A DNA stretch of 58,132 bases, taken from Lachnospiraceae bacterium. GTDB taxonomy: Bacteria > Bacillota > Clostridia > Lachnospirales > Lachnospiraceae. The notes below the pieces were generated by a model. The model was given only the letters and a program-made list of their open reading frames with translations. It had not been told where the DNA came from and did no database searches. This document shows, piece by piece, positions 50,664 to 58,132 of the stretch (position 1 is its first letter; each line of letters begins with the position of its first letter). The stretch is from positions 1-58,132 of the forward strand of contig JAUNON010000012.1 in NCBI GenBank assembly GCA_030537145.1. Reading direction: 5' to 3'. Both the position numbers and the translations under genes were made by a program.

Positions 50664-52238
50664 ATGAAAAAAGAAATCAATACATATACCAGACCACTGC
50701 TGATCCCTGCACTGATCTGCTGCAGTTTTTTTATCGGGATCTCATCGGGTGCCGCCCGGGCCGAATCGGTTGAAAAACAGACGGAAACCGAAACAGAGGC
50801 GCTTGTGGAAGTGACGGCCTCCACTCCGGACATCGTTATAAAACCGTTCGGATCGGATGCGGAACGAAGGCTTTTGAAGGAACTCCTGCGGCTTAAAATC
50901 CGGTACGGAGAAGGCTTCACCTTCGCCATGAAGCTTCCGGAAACTCCGCCATCCGGCCTTATGCCGGAAACTGTTTCGGATACTTCCTCCCTGCTCAGGC
51001 CCTCCGTTCTTCCTTCTCTGTCCGCCTGCCGTATTCTGGCTGACTGCCCGCTTCCGAAGCAGGCAAAGACCATCCAGACACTGGAAATGCGGCTTAACGC
51101 TCTGATCGAAGCCTACAGCGGTAATTGGTCTGTTTATACCAAAAATCTTACTACGGAGGAATCCTTTGTCATTCAGGATGTTCCTATGAAATCCGCCAGC
51201 GTCATGAAGCTGTTCATTCTCGGCACCGTCTATGAGGCTATCAGTAATCAGGAGCTGGAACGCACCTCCGAAATTACGGATCTGATGACCAATATGATCT
51301 GTGACAGCAGCAATGAAGCTTCCAACCGTCTGCTGGCGCTTCTGGGAAGCGGAAGCTATGCGGACGGAATCGAAAAGGTAAACTCCTACATAAGCCTCCA
51401 TGGCTACAGCTCCCTGACCCATGAGTATAACGGCTTTGATAATTCGGATACCATCTGTGATCCGAACCATTTTAATCAGGTGTCCGCCAGGGACTGCGGA
51501 ATATTTCTGGAGCGGGTCTATCACCGGCAGCTTGCTTCCCGCCGGATCTGCAATGAAATAGAAGCCCTGATGCTGAACCAGCATACCCGCTATAAGATCC
51601 CTGCCGGCCTCCCGGAGGGTGTAGAGGCGGGCAACAAAACCGGCGAGATGGACACGGTAGAAAACGATGCTGCCATCATCTACGGAGATTACAGCGATTA
51701 TATCCTTTGTGTTTTGTCCAATGACTGGAACAGCAAGGATGAGGCCATTTCCCATATACAGGAAATTTCTTCTGTAGTGTATGATTTTTTCAATGATGCC
51801 TCCTACTATCAGGATCCGGAGGATGACTCCTTCACTCAGTTGGCCCGGCTGCTTGAAACAGAGCGGTATCGAATCTGTGAAGCAGAAGATGGCTCTCAAT
51901 ATGTGGTTGTCTCCGGAGAACCGGAAGAAGGCTTAGAATACGTGATCGTCCCAGGCAGCGGAGAAAATCAGACTGAATATGTAATGGTCCCCAGCAGCGC
52001 AGAAGATCTGTACGGACAAATAACCGATCTGCGCAGTGAAGAAGATCTGTACGGATACATAATTGACCTGCGCAATAGAGAAGAATCTGAAAGTGAATCA
52101 GAAACAGCAAAGGATCCGGAAACTGTCCTGCCATCCGGCGAAAGCCCGGAAACTGAGCTTTCCTCCGAAGAAGCAGCGCTTCCCATGGACCAGGCATTTC
52201 CGTTGCTGAAGGAATCCGGCTTCGAAACTGCCGAATAG
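50664..52238 (+). CDS. Secreted beta-lactamase-fold serine hydrolase
   Basis: A 524-residue extracytoplasmic protein. A signal segment (TRPLLIPALICCSFFIGIS) is followed by an acidic Thr/Glu linker, a helical region and a class A beta-lactamase-like domain (about 135-375). The active-site motifs are SxxK at Ser179-Lys182 (KSASVMKLF), an SDN-like Ser215-Ser-Asn217 in CDSSNEASN, and KTG at 325-327 (GNKTGEMD). The Glu166 loop typical of true class A enzymes is not obvious, so a peptidoglycan-active or regulatory role is as likely as antibiotic hydrolysis. The last 150 residues are an acidic low-complexity tail with repeated EEDLYGxIxDLRxxE units and a Ser/Glu stretch. It is monocistronic. Confidence 0.88.
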   Translation: MKKEINTYTRPLLIPALICCSFFIGISSGAARAESVEKQTETETEALVEVTASTPDIVIKPFGSDAERRLLKELLRLKIRYGEGFTFAMKLPETPPSGLMPETVSDTSSLLRPSVLPSLSACRILADCPLPKQAKTIQTLEMRLNALIEAYSGNWSVYTKNLTTEESFVIQDVPMKSASVMKLFILGTVYEAISNQELERTSEITDLMTNMICDSSNEASNRLLALLGSGSYADGIEKVNSYISLHGYSSLTHEYNGFDNSDTICDPNHFNQVSARDCGIFLERVYHRQLASRRICNEIEALMLNQHTRYKIPAGLPEGVEAGNKTGEMDTVENDAAIIYGDYSDYILCVLSNDWNSKDEAISHIQEISSVVYDFFNDASYYQDPEDDSFTQLARLLETERYRICEAEDGSQYVVVSGEPEEGLEYVIVPGSGENQTEYVMVPSSAEDLYGQITDLRSEEDLYGYIIDLRNREESESESETAKDPETVLPSGESPETELSSEEAALPMDQAFPLLKESGFETAE

Positions 52239-52310
52239 TCAAATACCCCGCAGCATTCGCCAACTACGTGCGCAAGCACCCGTGCTTGACTCATTGCTCG
52301 CCGGAATAAA
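52237..52310. repeat. Dispersed repeat, copy A
   Basis: It starts AGTCAAATACCCCGCAG right at the stop of the hydrolase gene and ends with CAAGCACCCGTGCTTG and CTCATTGCTCGC. The same two blocks recur at 56109-56240, there separated by about 60 bp more. Confidence 0.75.
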
Positions 52311-52338
52311 AAACGCATTTCAAAGGAAGGAGCGCTTT

Positions 52339-52599
52339 ATGAGATTATGGGGAAAGATCTGGAAGGATAACCATCTTCTTCAGGATATGGTTGTTCAGGA
52401 TGACAGTGCGGATACCCGCACCCACAAGATTTTCCATGCACTGGATGAGATCTGCTATGCTTTTGATCTGAGCAAGCCCATTTGGCTGGATGCCACCATC
52501 CGGGAATTTCAGCGTCACAGCAAGGCACGTTTTTATCAGGACAGCTTTGTGGAAGAAATTTCTTTCGATTATCTGGAAATTCAGATTTTGGAGGAGTGA
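52339..52599 (+). CDS. Small conserved protein of unknown function (86 residues)
   Basis: MRLWGKIWKDNHLLQDMVVQ is the start; the ATG at 52339 follows AAGGAAGGAG. The chain is soluble, acidic and mixed helix/strand, with THKIFHALDEICYAFDLSKP and RFYQDSFVEEISFDYLEIQI as likely conserved parts. I believe it belongs to a family seen across Lachnospiraceae, but no function is known to me. An upstream ATG at 52282 gives 19 more residues that overlap the repeat and is less likely. The stop codon lies in the terminator stem (52590-52620). Confidence 0.8.
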   Translation: MRLWGKIWKDNHLLQDMVVQDDSADTRTHKIFHALDEICYAFDLSKPIWLDATIREFQRHSKARFYQDSFVEEISFDYLEIQILEE

Positions 52600-52620
52600 A
52601 GGAACCGCCTTCACTCCTCC
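52590..52620. terminator. Perfect 13-bp hairpin between convergent genes
   Basis: GGAGGAGTGAAGG (52590-52602) pairs with CCTTCACTCCTCC (52608-52620) around five bases. It overlaps the stop of the small protein gene and probably ends transcription from both sides. Confidence 0.75.
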
Positions 52621-52629
52621 TGCTTCTAT

Positions 52630-53586
52630 TTACACTACCCGGTTCCGCTTTTCTCCCCGCAAAAAAGCCTCCAGGTTCAAAATCAGCTCCTGCACCAGCT
52701 TTTGCCTTGCTTCTATGCTGGCCCATGCAATGTGAGGAGTCAGAAGCAGCTTCCGGCTATCCTGTATCTCCAACAAAGGACTGTCCGCCGGCATCGGCTC
52801 CTGAGCCATCACATCCAGACCTGCTCCCGCGATTCTGTTTTCCTTTAATGCCCGTACCAGATCCGCTTCCCTTACGATCGGTCCCCGGCCCACATTAATA
52901 AAGATTCCGGATTTCTTCATCTTTGTAAAGGCCTCATAGTTCATCATACCCTCTGTCCGCTCATTCAGAGGTGCATGTACCGATACCACATCCGCCTGGC
53001 TAAGAAGTGTGTCCAGATCCACCTGCTCATAATCGGAATTGAAATTTCTTCCGCTGGTAGAATAGTAAATTACCCGGCATCCCAATGCTGTGGCGATCTG
53101 CGCCACCTTTCGTCCAATGGCTCCCAAGCCAATAATTCCCCAGGTCTTTCCATTCAGCTCCCAAAACTTCTCTCCGAAATGGCAGAACATTCCTGATCCG
53201 GAATAGGATCCTGATTTCACATACTCATCAAAGTACCGCAGCTTTTCCAACAGGTAAAGCGTCATCGCAATCGTATGCTGTGCCACGGAATCCGTAGAAT
53301 AGCCGGCTACATTTGTTACGGCAATACCCCGTCTTTCTAAATAATTTTGATCCGTATTATTGGTTCCGGTGGCTGTAATGCCTACGTATTTTATCCGGGG
53401 GGCCCCTCCCAGAGTTTCTTCATTCATCATAAGCTTATTGGCAAAAACCACATCCGCATCCTTCACCCGTTCCCGGGCCTCCTCCGGCGTGGAAGATTCA
53501 TACAATTCCAGTTCTCCAAAACGGGAAAACTCATCCAATGCAATATCATCTCCCAGGCTGGCTGTCTCTAAAAAAACAAGCTTCAT
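52630..53586 (-). CDS. D-2-hydroxyacid dehydrogenase (NAD-dependent)
   Basis: A 318-residue two-domain dehydrogenase of the D-isomer-specific family. The NAD loop is IIGLGAIGRKVAQIA (GLGAIG at 153-158); FINVGRGPIVREADLVRAL and the catalytic His in LLTPHIAWAS are present, and Arg/Glu lie in the usual spots (APLNERTEG). Glycerate/hydroxypyruvate reductase is the closest reading, but 2-hydroxyisocaproate-type activity is possible. It is single; its stop faces the small protein gene across the hairpin. Confidence 0.93.
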   Translation of the reverse strand: MKLVFLETASLGDDIALDEFSRFGELELYESSTPEEARERVKDADVVFANKLMMNEETLGGAPRIKYVGITATGTNNTDQNYLERRGIAVTNVAGYSTDSVAQHTIAMTLYLLEKLRYFDEYVKSGSYSGSGMFCHFGEKFWELNGKTWGIIGLGAIGRKVAQIATALGCRVIYYSTSGRNFNSDYEQVDLDTLLSQADVVSVHAPLNERTEGMMNYEAFTKMKKSGIFINVGRGPIVREADLVRALKENRIAGAGLDVMAQEPMPADSPLLEIQDSRKLLLTPHIAWASIEARQKLVQELILNLEAFLRGEKRNRVV

Positions 53587-53657
53587 CCTTTGCTTCCTCC
53601 ATTTTCACAAAATCTTTTGTTCTATCTTCACCCTCCGGATCATGCAATCATTATGGA

Positions 53658-54476
53658 TCAGGTCAATATCTCTAACAGCACATCCTTGAGAATTTGTTCC
53701 TTTTCTCTGGGATCCATTTGCCGCAAAAGCTCCCTGCTTTTTTCCTTATCCCCGGATCTTTCCTGGGCAGCAGCGGTCTCCTGCGCTCCTGACTTGGTAC
53801 ACAAAATCGCTTCCTTCAGATCCCGCTTGTCCTTTTGCGCCCTGGATTCTCCCTTCTCCGTGCGAAGGCGTTTCCGTCCCGCCGCAGGAACAGCAGACTG
53901 CTCACTGCCGGCTGCCACTTCCTTCACACCTTCCGCCATACGCTCAGGGAATTCCACCTCACTGTAATTTCTGACTGCTCCGCTGTTCTGCAGATAATCT
54001 GCCAGGCGTATTTTCAAAGATTGCCGATGATAGCGGTTATCCGTCAGCCCATAAGCAATTCCGATCAGCAAAGCTGACAGGATCCCCGCCTGACAATAGC
54101 TTGTCTGAAGAGAAATATCCGCTCCATTCCGATATAAGATCCACAGTCCTGCCCCGCAGCACAGCAGGCAAATCGCCAGTGCCTCGGCTCCCATCCGCTG
54201 CCACTGATGCAGATTCATTTTCAGGAACTGGTAATCCATCATATTCCGTTCCGTAAAGGATGTAATATCGTTTACTTTTTCGTTTAAATGCATACAGTTT
54301 TTAAATCGTTGTGTGAATTGCCGCAGGAATTTCCCCCTGGGCTCTCCCGTATTTTGTGTCTCGCCGATTAAGCGAAGGTACAGATGTCGCAGCAGAAATT
54401 GGCTGACCACTCCCAGGGCGCAGGCCACTCCGCAGACGTAAAGCAGAAGATTTTGTTCCATGATAAATTGCAGCAT
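53658..54476 (-). CDS. Two-span membrane protein of unknown function
   Basis: A 272-residue protein starting MLQFIMEQNLLLYVCGVACA; ATG 54476 follows AAAGGGGG, whereas the longer frame to 54560 begins at the -10 of the promoter (54559-54586). A first span (about 8-28), a cytoplasmic helical stretch (NEKVNDITSFTERNMMDYQF), two closely spaced spans (about 100-150), then a highly charged C-terminal half (KGESRAQKDKRDLKEA, RSGDKEKSRELLRQMDPREK) ending in KEQILKDVLLEILT. I know no assigned function. Confidence 0.75.
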   Translation of the reverse strand: MLQFIMEQNLLLYVCGVACALGVVSQFLLRHLYLRLIGETQNTGEPRGKFLRQFTQRFKNCMHLNEKVNDITSFTERNMMDYQFLKMNLHQWQRMGAEALAICLLCCGAGLWILYRNGADISLQTSYCQAGILSALLIGIAYGLTDNRYHRQSLKIRLADYLQNSGAVRNYSEVEFPERMAEGVKEVAAGSEQSAVPAAGRKRLRTEKGESRAQKDKRDLKEAILCTKSGAQETAAAQERSGDKEKSRELLRQMDPREKEQILKDVLLEILT

Positions 54477-54558
54477 AGGAATCCCCCTTTTTGAAAAATA
54501 ATCGGCCGGTCGGCACGGCTCTTTTGCAATCCGCCGTTCCTCCCGAAGTCGTATCGCC

Positions 54559-54586
54559 ATTATAGACCACCGAATTTTATTTGCAA
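54559..54586 (-). promoter_or_regulatory. Promoter of the membrane protein gene
   Basis: On the minus strand TTGCAA (54586-54581), 16 bp, TATAAT (54564-54559). The rest of the 54587-54810 gap holds a small CTCC/GGAG hairpin inside ATTAGC...GCTAAT (about 54643-54694) and nothing else evident. Confidence 0.65.
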
Positions 54587-54810
54587 AGCAAAATCGTTCG
54601 ACAAATAATTCCGTTATTTTCCAAATATGCTGTCATAATAATGATTATTAGCAACTGTGAAGCTCCTGAAAAGGAGTCGATATGAGCTAATATCCTGAGA
54701 ATGAATCTAATGCTCCCCTGCTGATCCGCATTCCGGATCTCTCTGCAAGCTGCTTTCCTTCCCTGAGACATATGTTTGCCTCTGCTCTGACCCTTCTGCC
54801 AAACCTATCC

Positions 54811-55509
54811 TTATATTACTTCCATGAGGCCCTCGATCAGGCGCACGCTGTGCTCCACCGCCTTTTTTTCAAAAGCAGGATAATCCATCGTTGCGCTGTC
54901 ATCCGCCTTATCAGAAATCGCACGCACGATCACAAAAGGCACCCCGTTCAGATAAGAAGCCTGAGCAATGGCCGCACCCTCCATTTCTGTGCAGAAGCCC
55001 TGGAAATTTTCCACGATCCGCTGCTTCACCGCCTTATCTGCAATAAACTGATCCCCGCTGACCACTCTTCCCCGGAATACTTTAATCTCGGGATTTACCC
55101 TTTCGCAAACTTCCTTTGCTTTTCCGGCCAGAGCTTCATCGGCCTGAAAAGAAAATACATCCATCTGCGGAATCTGCCCAAGGGGATATCCAAAATTCAC
55201 TGCGTCCATATCATGGTGCAGTACATCGGTAGAAATTACCACGTCGCCAATATCGATCCGGGCATTCAGGGATCCCGCAATTCCGGTATTGATCACTGCA
55301 TCTACTCCAAATATGTCTACCAGTATCTGAGTGCATACGGCCGCATTGACCTTGCCAATACCGCTCTTAACCACAACCGCCTGCTTTCCCTTCAGTTCTC
55401 CCTGGCAGAACTCCATATTGGCCTTTTTCACGATCTGCTCAATCTTCATATCTGCCTTTAGTTTTTCCACTTCCACGTCCATTGCACCAATGATTCCAAT
55501 TCTTTTCAT
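54811..55509 (-). CDS. mtnN: 5'-methylthioadenosine/S-adenosylhomocysteine nucleosidase
   Basis: A 232-residue enzyme (Pfs) that cleaves the glycosidic bond of MTA, SAH and 5'-deoxyadenosine, recycling SAM by-products. GIIGAMDVEVEKLK holds catalytic Glu13; VNTGIAGSLNARIDIGDVVI, EMEGAAIAQASYLN (substrate ribose Glu) and VRAISDKADD with the catalytic Asp follow. It leaves S-ribosylhomocysteine for LuxS, which is not in the window. Single gene. Confidence 0.96.
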   Translation of the reverse strand: MKRIGIIGAMDVEVEKLKADMKIEQIVKKANMEFCQGELKGKQAVVVKSGIGKVNAAVCTQILVDIFGVDAVINTGIAGSLNARIDIGDVVISTDVLHHDMDAVNFGYPLGQIPQMDVFSFQADEALAGKAKEVCERVNPEIKVFRGRVVSGDQFIADKAVKQRIVENFQGFCTEMEGAAIAQASYLNGVPFVIVRAISDKADDSATMDYPAFEKKAVEHSVRLIEGLMEVI

Positions 55510-55870
55510 TTTTATCAGCCCTTCTCTCTTATACCTCTCTCTGATTTTTTACAGGCTGCGCAGAAGGCAGAATTTTCCTCCCGTCTCCGGTATTTCCGGA
55601 AATATACCGGCTTTTTCCTCTGTCTCAGCGCAGTTTTCTTTTCTAACATATCATAATTCCGGCAAAAATGCCAGCTATTACAATTTAACCCTCCGGCTCA
55701 TCCGGCCAATCCGTCTTTTTTCCCATATTTTAAGCCCCATCTTTTCGGGAATAGCAGTAGCATCCCCTGGATTTATCTGCTATAATCACAATATCTGATT
55801 TTTCGGAAAGGAATTTTCCCCTCTATCCTAAAAATCTGGTTGGAAAACACAAAGGAAAGGAGTACATCAA

Positions 55871-56128
55871 ATGATTTATAAAACAAGAGGCGTATGTTCC
55901 AGCGCCATTGAACTGGAGCTGGACAACGACATTGTCAAAAAAGTACAGTTCATCGGCGGCTGCGATGGAAATACAAAGGGAGTTGCAAGGCTGGTAGAAG
56001 GTATGAAGGCGGAAGAGGCTATTTCCAGGCTGGAAGGCATTACCTGCGGCTTTAAACCTACCTCATGCCCGGATCAGCTTGCAAAAGCGCTCCGCCAGGC
56101 ACTGGAAAAGTCAAATACCCCGCAGTAA
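55871..56128 (+). CDS. TSCPD domain-containing small protein
   Basis: An 85-residue protein with the TSCPD signature PTSCPDQL near its end. Cys9, Cys31, Cys59 and Cys66 (GVCSSA, GGCDGN, ITCGFK, TSCPD) probably bind a metal. The same domain occurs at the C-terminus of vitamin B12-dependent ribonucleotide reductases; stand-alone copies such as this have no firm function. GGAAAGGAG precedes the ATG. A -10 TATAAT at 55781-55786 is the likely promoter; the 360-bp upstream region otherwise shows only short C/T-rich runs and a CCGGTATTTCCGG hairpin. The last five codons (SNTPQ) are made from the dispersed repeat. Confidence 0.88.
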   Translation: MIYKTRGVCSSAIELELDNDIVKKVQFIGGCDGNTKGVARLVEGMKAEEAISRLEGITCGFKPTSCPDQLAKALRQALEKSNTPQ

Positions 56129-56240
56129 GCTGACGGGGCATCCAGCTTGTAACGCAACAGAGCTGGGGGGATTCGACCCTCGCGGCATCCGCCAAATACG
56201 TACACAAGCGCCCGTGCTTGGCTCATTGCTCGCGGGAATA
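56109..56240. repeat. Dispersed repeat, copy B (longer form)
   Basis: It begins AGTCAAATACCCCGCAG inside the end of the TSCPD gene, continues with two hairpins (CCCCGCAG...CGGGG; CCAGCT...AGCTGG) and finishes with the CAAGCGCCCGTGCTTGGC and CTCATTGCTCGCGGGAATAAA block shared with 52254-52310. Confidence 0.75.
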
Positions 56241-56277
56241 AATTCACAGTTTTGCATTACGCAACCATCCGCCTGAG

Positions 56278-56368
56278 GCTATTGCAAAATCGAAAAGCAA
56301 AAAGCTCTGCATCCAGGGTGCGCTCAAACACCAGATACAGAGCTTTGCAGATTCGATTTTGTAGCAGC
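56278..56368. terminator. Long two-step hairpin
   Basis: GCTATTGCAAAATCGAA (56278-56294) pairs with TTCGATTTTGTAGCAGC (56352-56368), and inside AAAGCTCTG (56301-56309) pairs with CAGAGCTTT (56338-56346). GATTTTG and GCAGC recall the terminator family at 25195 and 45959. Confidence 0.6.
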
Positions 56369-56416
56369 CCCGGGCATCTTTCAAGCTGTCAATTGGCTTT
56401 CAATAAACACGGATTG

Positions 56417-56542
56417 TAATCGGCTTCACTCCACAGGATACGCATCGCCCGTTATCGACTCCACTCCACAGGATATGCATCGCCCGTTATCGGCTCTACT
56501 CCACAGGATATGCATCACCAGGTATCAGCTTCATACTACAGC
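56417..56542. repeat. 35-bp tandem repeat, about 3.6 copies
   Basis: Units of 36, 35 and 35 bp (56417-56452, 56453-56487, 56488-56522) share CTCCACAGGATATGCATCGC, and a decayed fourth unit runs into the end of the aldolase gene. It is a minisatellite; units are adjacent with no spacers, so not CRISPR. Confidence 0.85.
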
Positions 56543-57561
56543 AAGCGCTCCAGGCTGCGAATATCCTCCTCTCTTGTGGCCCAACTGGTGGCAAAACGTA
56601 CCACCGTATGATTCTCATCAAGCTTTTCCCAGAAGCTGAATTTCAGCTCTTTTTTCAGCTCCTCCATTTTCCCGTTGTCCAGAATCACAAACTGCTGATT
56701 GGTAGGGGATTCAAGGTAAAACTCATATCCTTTATCCGCAAAGCATCTTTTCAGCTTCCTGGCCATATCGATCGCATGGCGGCTGATTTCGAAATACAGG
56801 CCATCCGTAAACAGCGTATCAAACTGTATTCCCAGCAGACGCCCTTTTGCCAGCAAGGCACCCTGCTGCTTTACCGTAGTCATAAAATATTTTGGCGCAT
56901 TCTTCCTCGGAAAAACAACAGCCTCCCCGCAGAAAGCGCCTACCTTCGTGCCGCCGATATAAAACACATCACAATAGCGGGCGATATCCTGTAAGGTCAC
57001 ATCGGTCTCCGGACTCATAAGCCCATATCCCAGCCGGGCACCGTCCAGATACAGCGGCATCTGATACCTCCTGCAAATCTCAGACAGCTTCTCCAGTTCC
57101 TCTCTGCTGTAAAGCGTTCCATATTCTGTGGGATGAGAAATATAAACCATTCCCGGAAATACCATATGCTCCCGATTCTCATCCTCGTAAAAATTCTTCA
57201 GATATTGTTCCAGATCCGCCGGATCGATCTTTCCTGCATGCTGCCCGACTGTCAAAACCTTATGACCCGTATGCTCAATAGCACCGGCCTCATGACAATT
57301 CACATGCCCTGTGCCGGCTGAGACAACGCCTTCATAGTTCTTCAGAAGTGCTTCGATCACCGTGGCATTTGTCTGAGTTCCTCCCACCAAAAAATGAATC
57401 TCAGCCGCCGGGCAGCCGCAGGCCCGGCGGATCTTTTCCTTTGCGCTTTCACAGTAGGGATCACTTCCATAGCCGGATAACTGCTCCAGATTTGTTTCCA
57501 TCAGCCGTTTCAAAATGGCTTCATGTGCTCCCTCCGCATAATCATTTTCAAATGAAATCAT
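56536..57561 (-). CDS. Threonine aldolase-like PLP enzyme (beta-eliminating lyase family)
   Basis: A 341-residue fold-type I PLP enzyme. MISFENDYAEGAHEAILKRL at the start, FLVGGTQTNATVIEALL, the HPTEYGTLYS segment, LYLDGARLGYGL, and the PLP lysine in FYIGGTKVGAFCGEAVV are typical of low-specificity L-threonine aldolases, which split threonine to glycine and acetaldehyde. Cofactor residues are intact. I start at ATG 57561 (GGAAGGGAG upstream); 57585 adds eight residues over that site. The gene ends in the decayed unit of the 35-bp tandem repeat, so its last residues may have been altered by the repeat. Confidence 0.92.
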   Translation of the reverse strand: MISFENDYAEGAHEAILKRLMETNLEQLSGYGSDPYCESAKEKIRRACGCPAAEIHFLVGGTQTNATVIEALLKNYEGVVSAGTGHVNCHEAGAIEHTGHKVLTVGQHAGKIDPADLEQYLKNFYEDENREHMVFPGMVYISHPTEYGTLYSREELEKLSEICRRYQMPLYLDGARLGYGLMSPETDVTLQDIARYCDVFYIGGTKVGAFCGEAVVFPRKNAPKYFMTTVKQQGALLAKGRLLGIQFDTLFTDGLYFEISRHAIDMARKLKRCFADKGYEFYLESPTNQQFVILDNGKMEELKKELKFSFWEKLDENHTVVRFATSWATREEDIRSLERLL

Positions 57562-57594
57562 AGCTGCTCCCTTCCCTTCAAACAATAAAAAAGA

Positions 57595-57616
57595 AAGTGC
57601 TGAAAAATCAACACTT
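57595..57616 (-). terminator. Terminator of the tRNA cluster
   Basis: On the minus strand AAGTGTTGA pairs with TCAGCACTT (one G-T) and is followed by TCTTTTTTATT, 17 bp after the last tRNA. Confidence 0.8.
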
Positions 57617-57632
57617 CCATACTTTTACCAAA

Positions 57633-57705
57633 TGAGACATCGGGGATTCGAACCCCGGACAACTTGATTAAAAGTCAAGTGCTCTACCAACTGAGCTAAT
57701 ATCCC
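57633..57705 (-). tRNA. tRNA-Lys (anticodon TTT)
   Basis: 73 nt with acceptor GGGATAT/ATGTCTC, D-loop AGCTCAGTTGGTAGAGC, anticodon loop CTTTTAA, T-loop GGTTCGAATCC and discriminator A. CCA is not encoded. Last tRNA of the cluster. Confidence 0.95.
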
Positions 57706-57726
57706 ATTTTATTAAATTTTAAAAGA

Positions 57727-57799
<73 letters not shown>

Positions 57800-57804
57800 A
57801 TAAG

Positions 57805-57878
<74 letters not shown>

Positions 57879-57942
57879 GCAATTATTTAATTATAACATA
57901 CGCTTATCGGTCTGTTTTTATGCTCGCCAGAACCATAAGCAA

Positions 57943-58024
57943 TGGATGGAGGTGGATTCGAACCACCGAAGCAATCTGCAGCAGATTTACAGTCTGTCCC
58001 CTTTGGCCACTCGGGAATCCATCC
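57943..58024 (-). tRNA. tRNA-Tyr (anticodon GTA)
   Basis: 82 nt with a long variable arm, acceptor GGATGGA/TCCATCC, anticodon loop CTGTAAA and T-loop GGTTCGAATCC. CCA is not encoded. Confidence 0.95.
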
Positions 58025-58079
58025 AAAATATTTTTTACACTAACTTCTTTTATTATACACCATCGTGCTCAATAATGCA

Positions 58080-58132
58080 AGCCGATGATCGGACTCGAAC
58101 CGATAACCTGCTGATTACAAATCAGCTGCTCT
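58080..58132 (-). tRNA. tRNA-Thr (anticodon TGT), cut by window edge
   Basis: The 3' 53 nt are visible: anticodon stem-loop GCTGATTTGTAATCAGC with anticodon TGT, T-loop GGTTCGAGTCC and 3' acceptor strand ATCGGC. The 5' part lies outside. Confidence 0.88.

Noticed and set aside
56417..56542. CRISPR array
   Set aside because: The repeats are directly adjacent without spacers and no cas genes are present.

Overview
The window reads as chromosome of a low-to-mid GC Gram-positive anaerobe of the Clostridia, most likely family Lachnospiraceae. The signs are the gene orders rpsF-ssb-rpsR and gdpP-rplI-dnaB, MurA, a class B sortase, a CBS-DRTGG inorganic pyrophosphatase, a corrinoid adenosyltransferase, non-fused CopZ-like/P-ATPase genes, and many short hairpin repeats between genes. 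Most genes lie on the minus strand. No prophage, IS transposase, CRISPR array or rRNA was seen.

Layout. 1-5.2 kb: the C-terminally cut gene of a membrane Ser/Thr kinase (minus), then a plus-strand cassette (ArsR-type regulator, ABC-2 permease, ATPase, permease) behind a near-consensus promoter and an inverted-repeat operator; the ATPase start is out of frame with its ribosome-binding site. 5.2-6.2 kb: an island with a type I toxin-antitoxin locus (28-residue hydrophobic toxin, antisense RNA) and a 222-bp perfect direct repeat that carries a second intact antitoxin RNA but only a toxin fragment. 6.2-11 kb (minus): rpsF-ssb-rpsR, a DUF951 gene overlapping a sirtuin, sortase B, asnS. 11-13.9 kb (plus): operator-controlled heavy-metal efflux (HMA protein, P-type ATPase, ArsR/SmtB sensor). 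14-15.3 kb: MFS transporter. 15.4-19.2 kb (minus): gdpP-rplI-dnaB. 19.5-23.6 kb (minus): TetR regulator, GH13 amylase, glycogen branching enzyme. 23.7-29 kb (plus): guanine-class riboswitch, then a BMP-type nucleoside ABC transporter.

29-36.2 kb (minus): a TPR / disordered / AAA protein of unknown role, TrkH-TrkA potassium uptake, and a MocR/PdxR regulator divergent from a pyridoxal kinase (36.6-37.4 kb). 37.4-38.2 kb has no long gene but holds a consensus minus-strand promoter, a leader hairpin and micro-ORFs. 38.2-49.5 kb (minus): aconitase-family hydratase, murA, deoB / CBS-pyrophosphatase / flavin reductase, an ECF sigma factor with DUF4179 anti-sigma and a secreted protein, cytidine deaminase. 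49.8-57.6 kb: corrinoid adenosyltransferase, a secreted beta-lactamase-fold serine hydrolase, a small conserved protein, D-2-hydroxyacid dehydrogenase, a membrane protein, MTA/SAH nucleosidase, a TSCPD protein and a threonine-aldolase-like enzyme. 57.6 kb to the end: tRNA cluster (Thr-Tyr-fMet-Phe-Lys in transcription order, minus).

Together the genes give core replication/translation functions interleaved with nucleoside salvage (riboswitch-controlled uptake, DeoB, Cdd, MTA/SAH nucleosidase), glycogen and alpha-glucan metabolism, vitamin B6 and corrinoid salvage, and metal and potassium homeostasis. The points most worth following are the toxin-antitoxin island with its orphan antitoxin and predicted 5'-3' fold-back, the cryptic promoter-driven locus at 37.6-38.1 kb, the out-of-frame ABC ATPase start, the TPR-AAA protein, and several families of dispersed intergenic hairpins.
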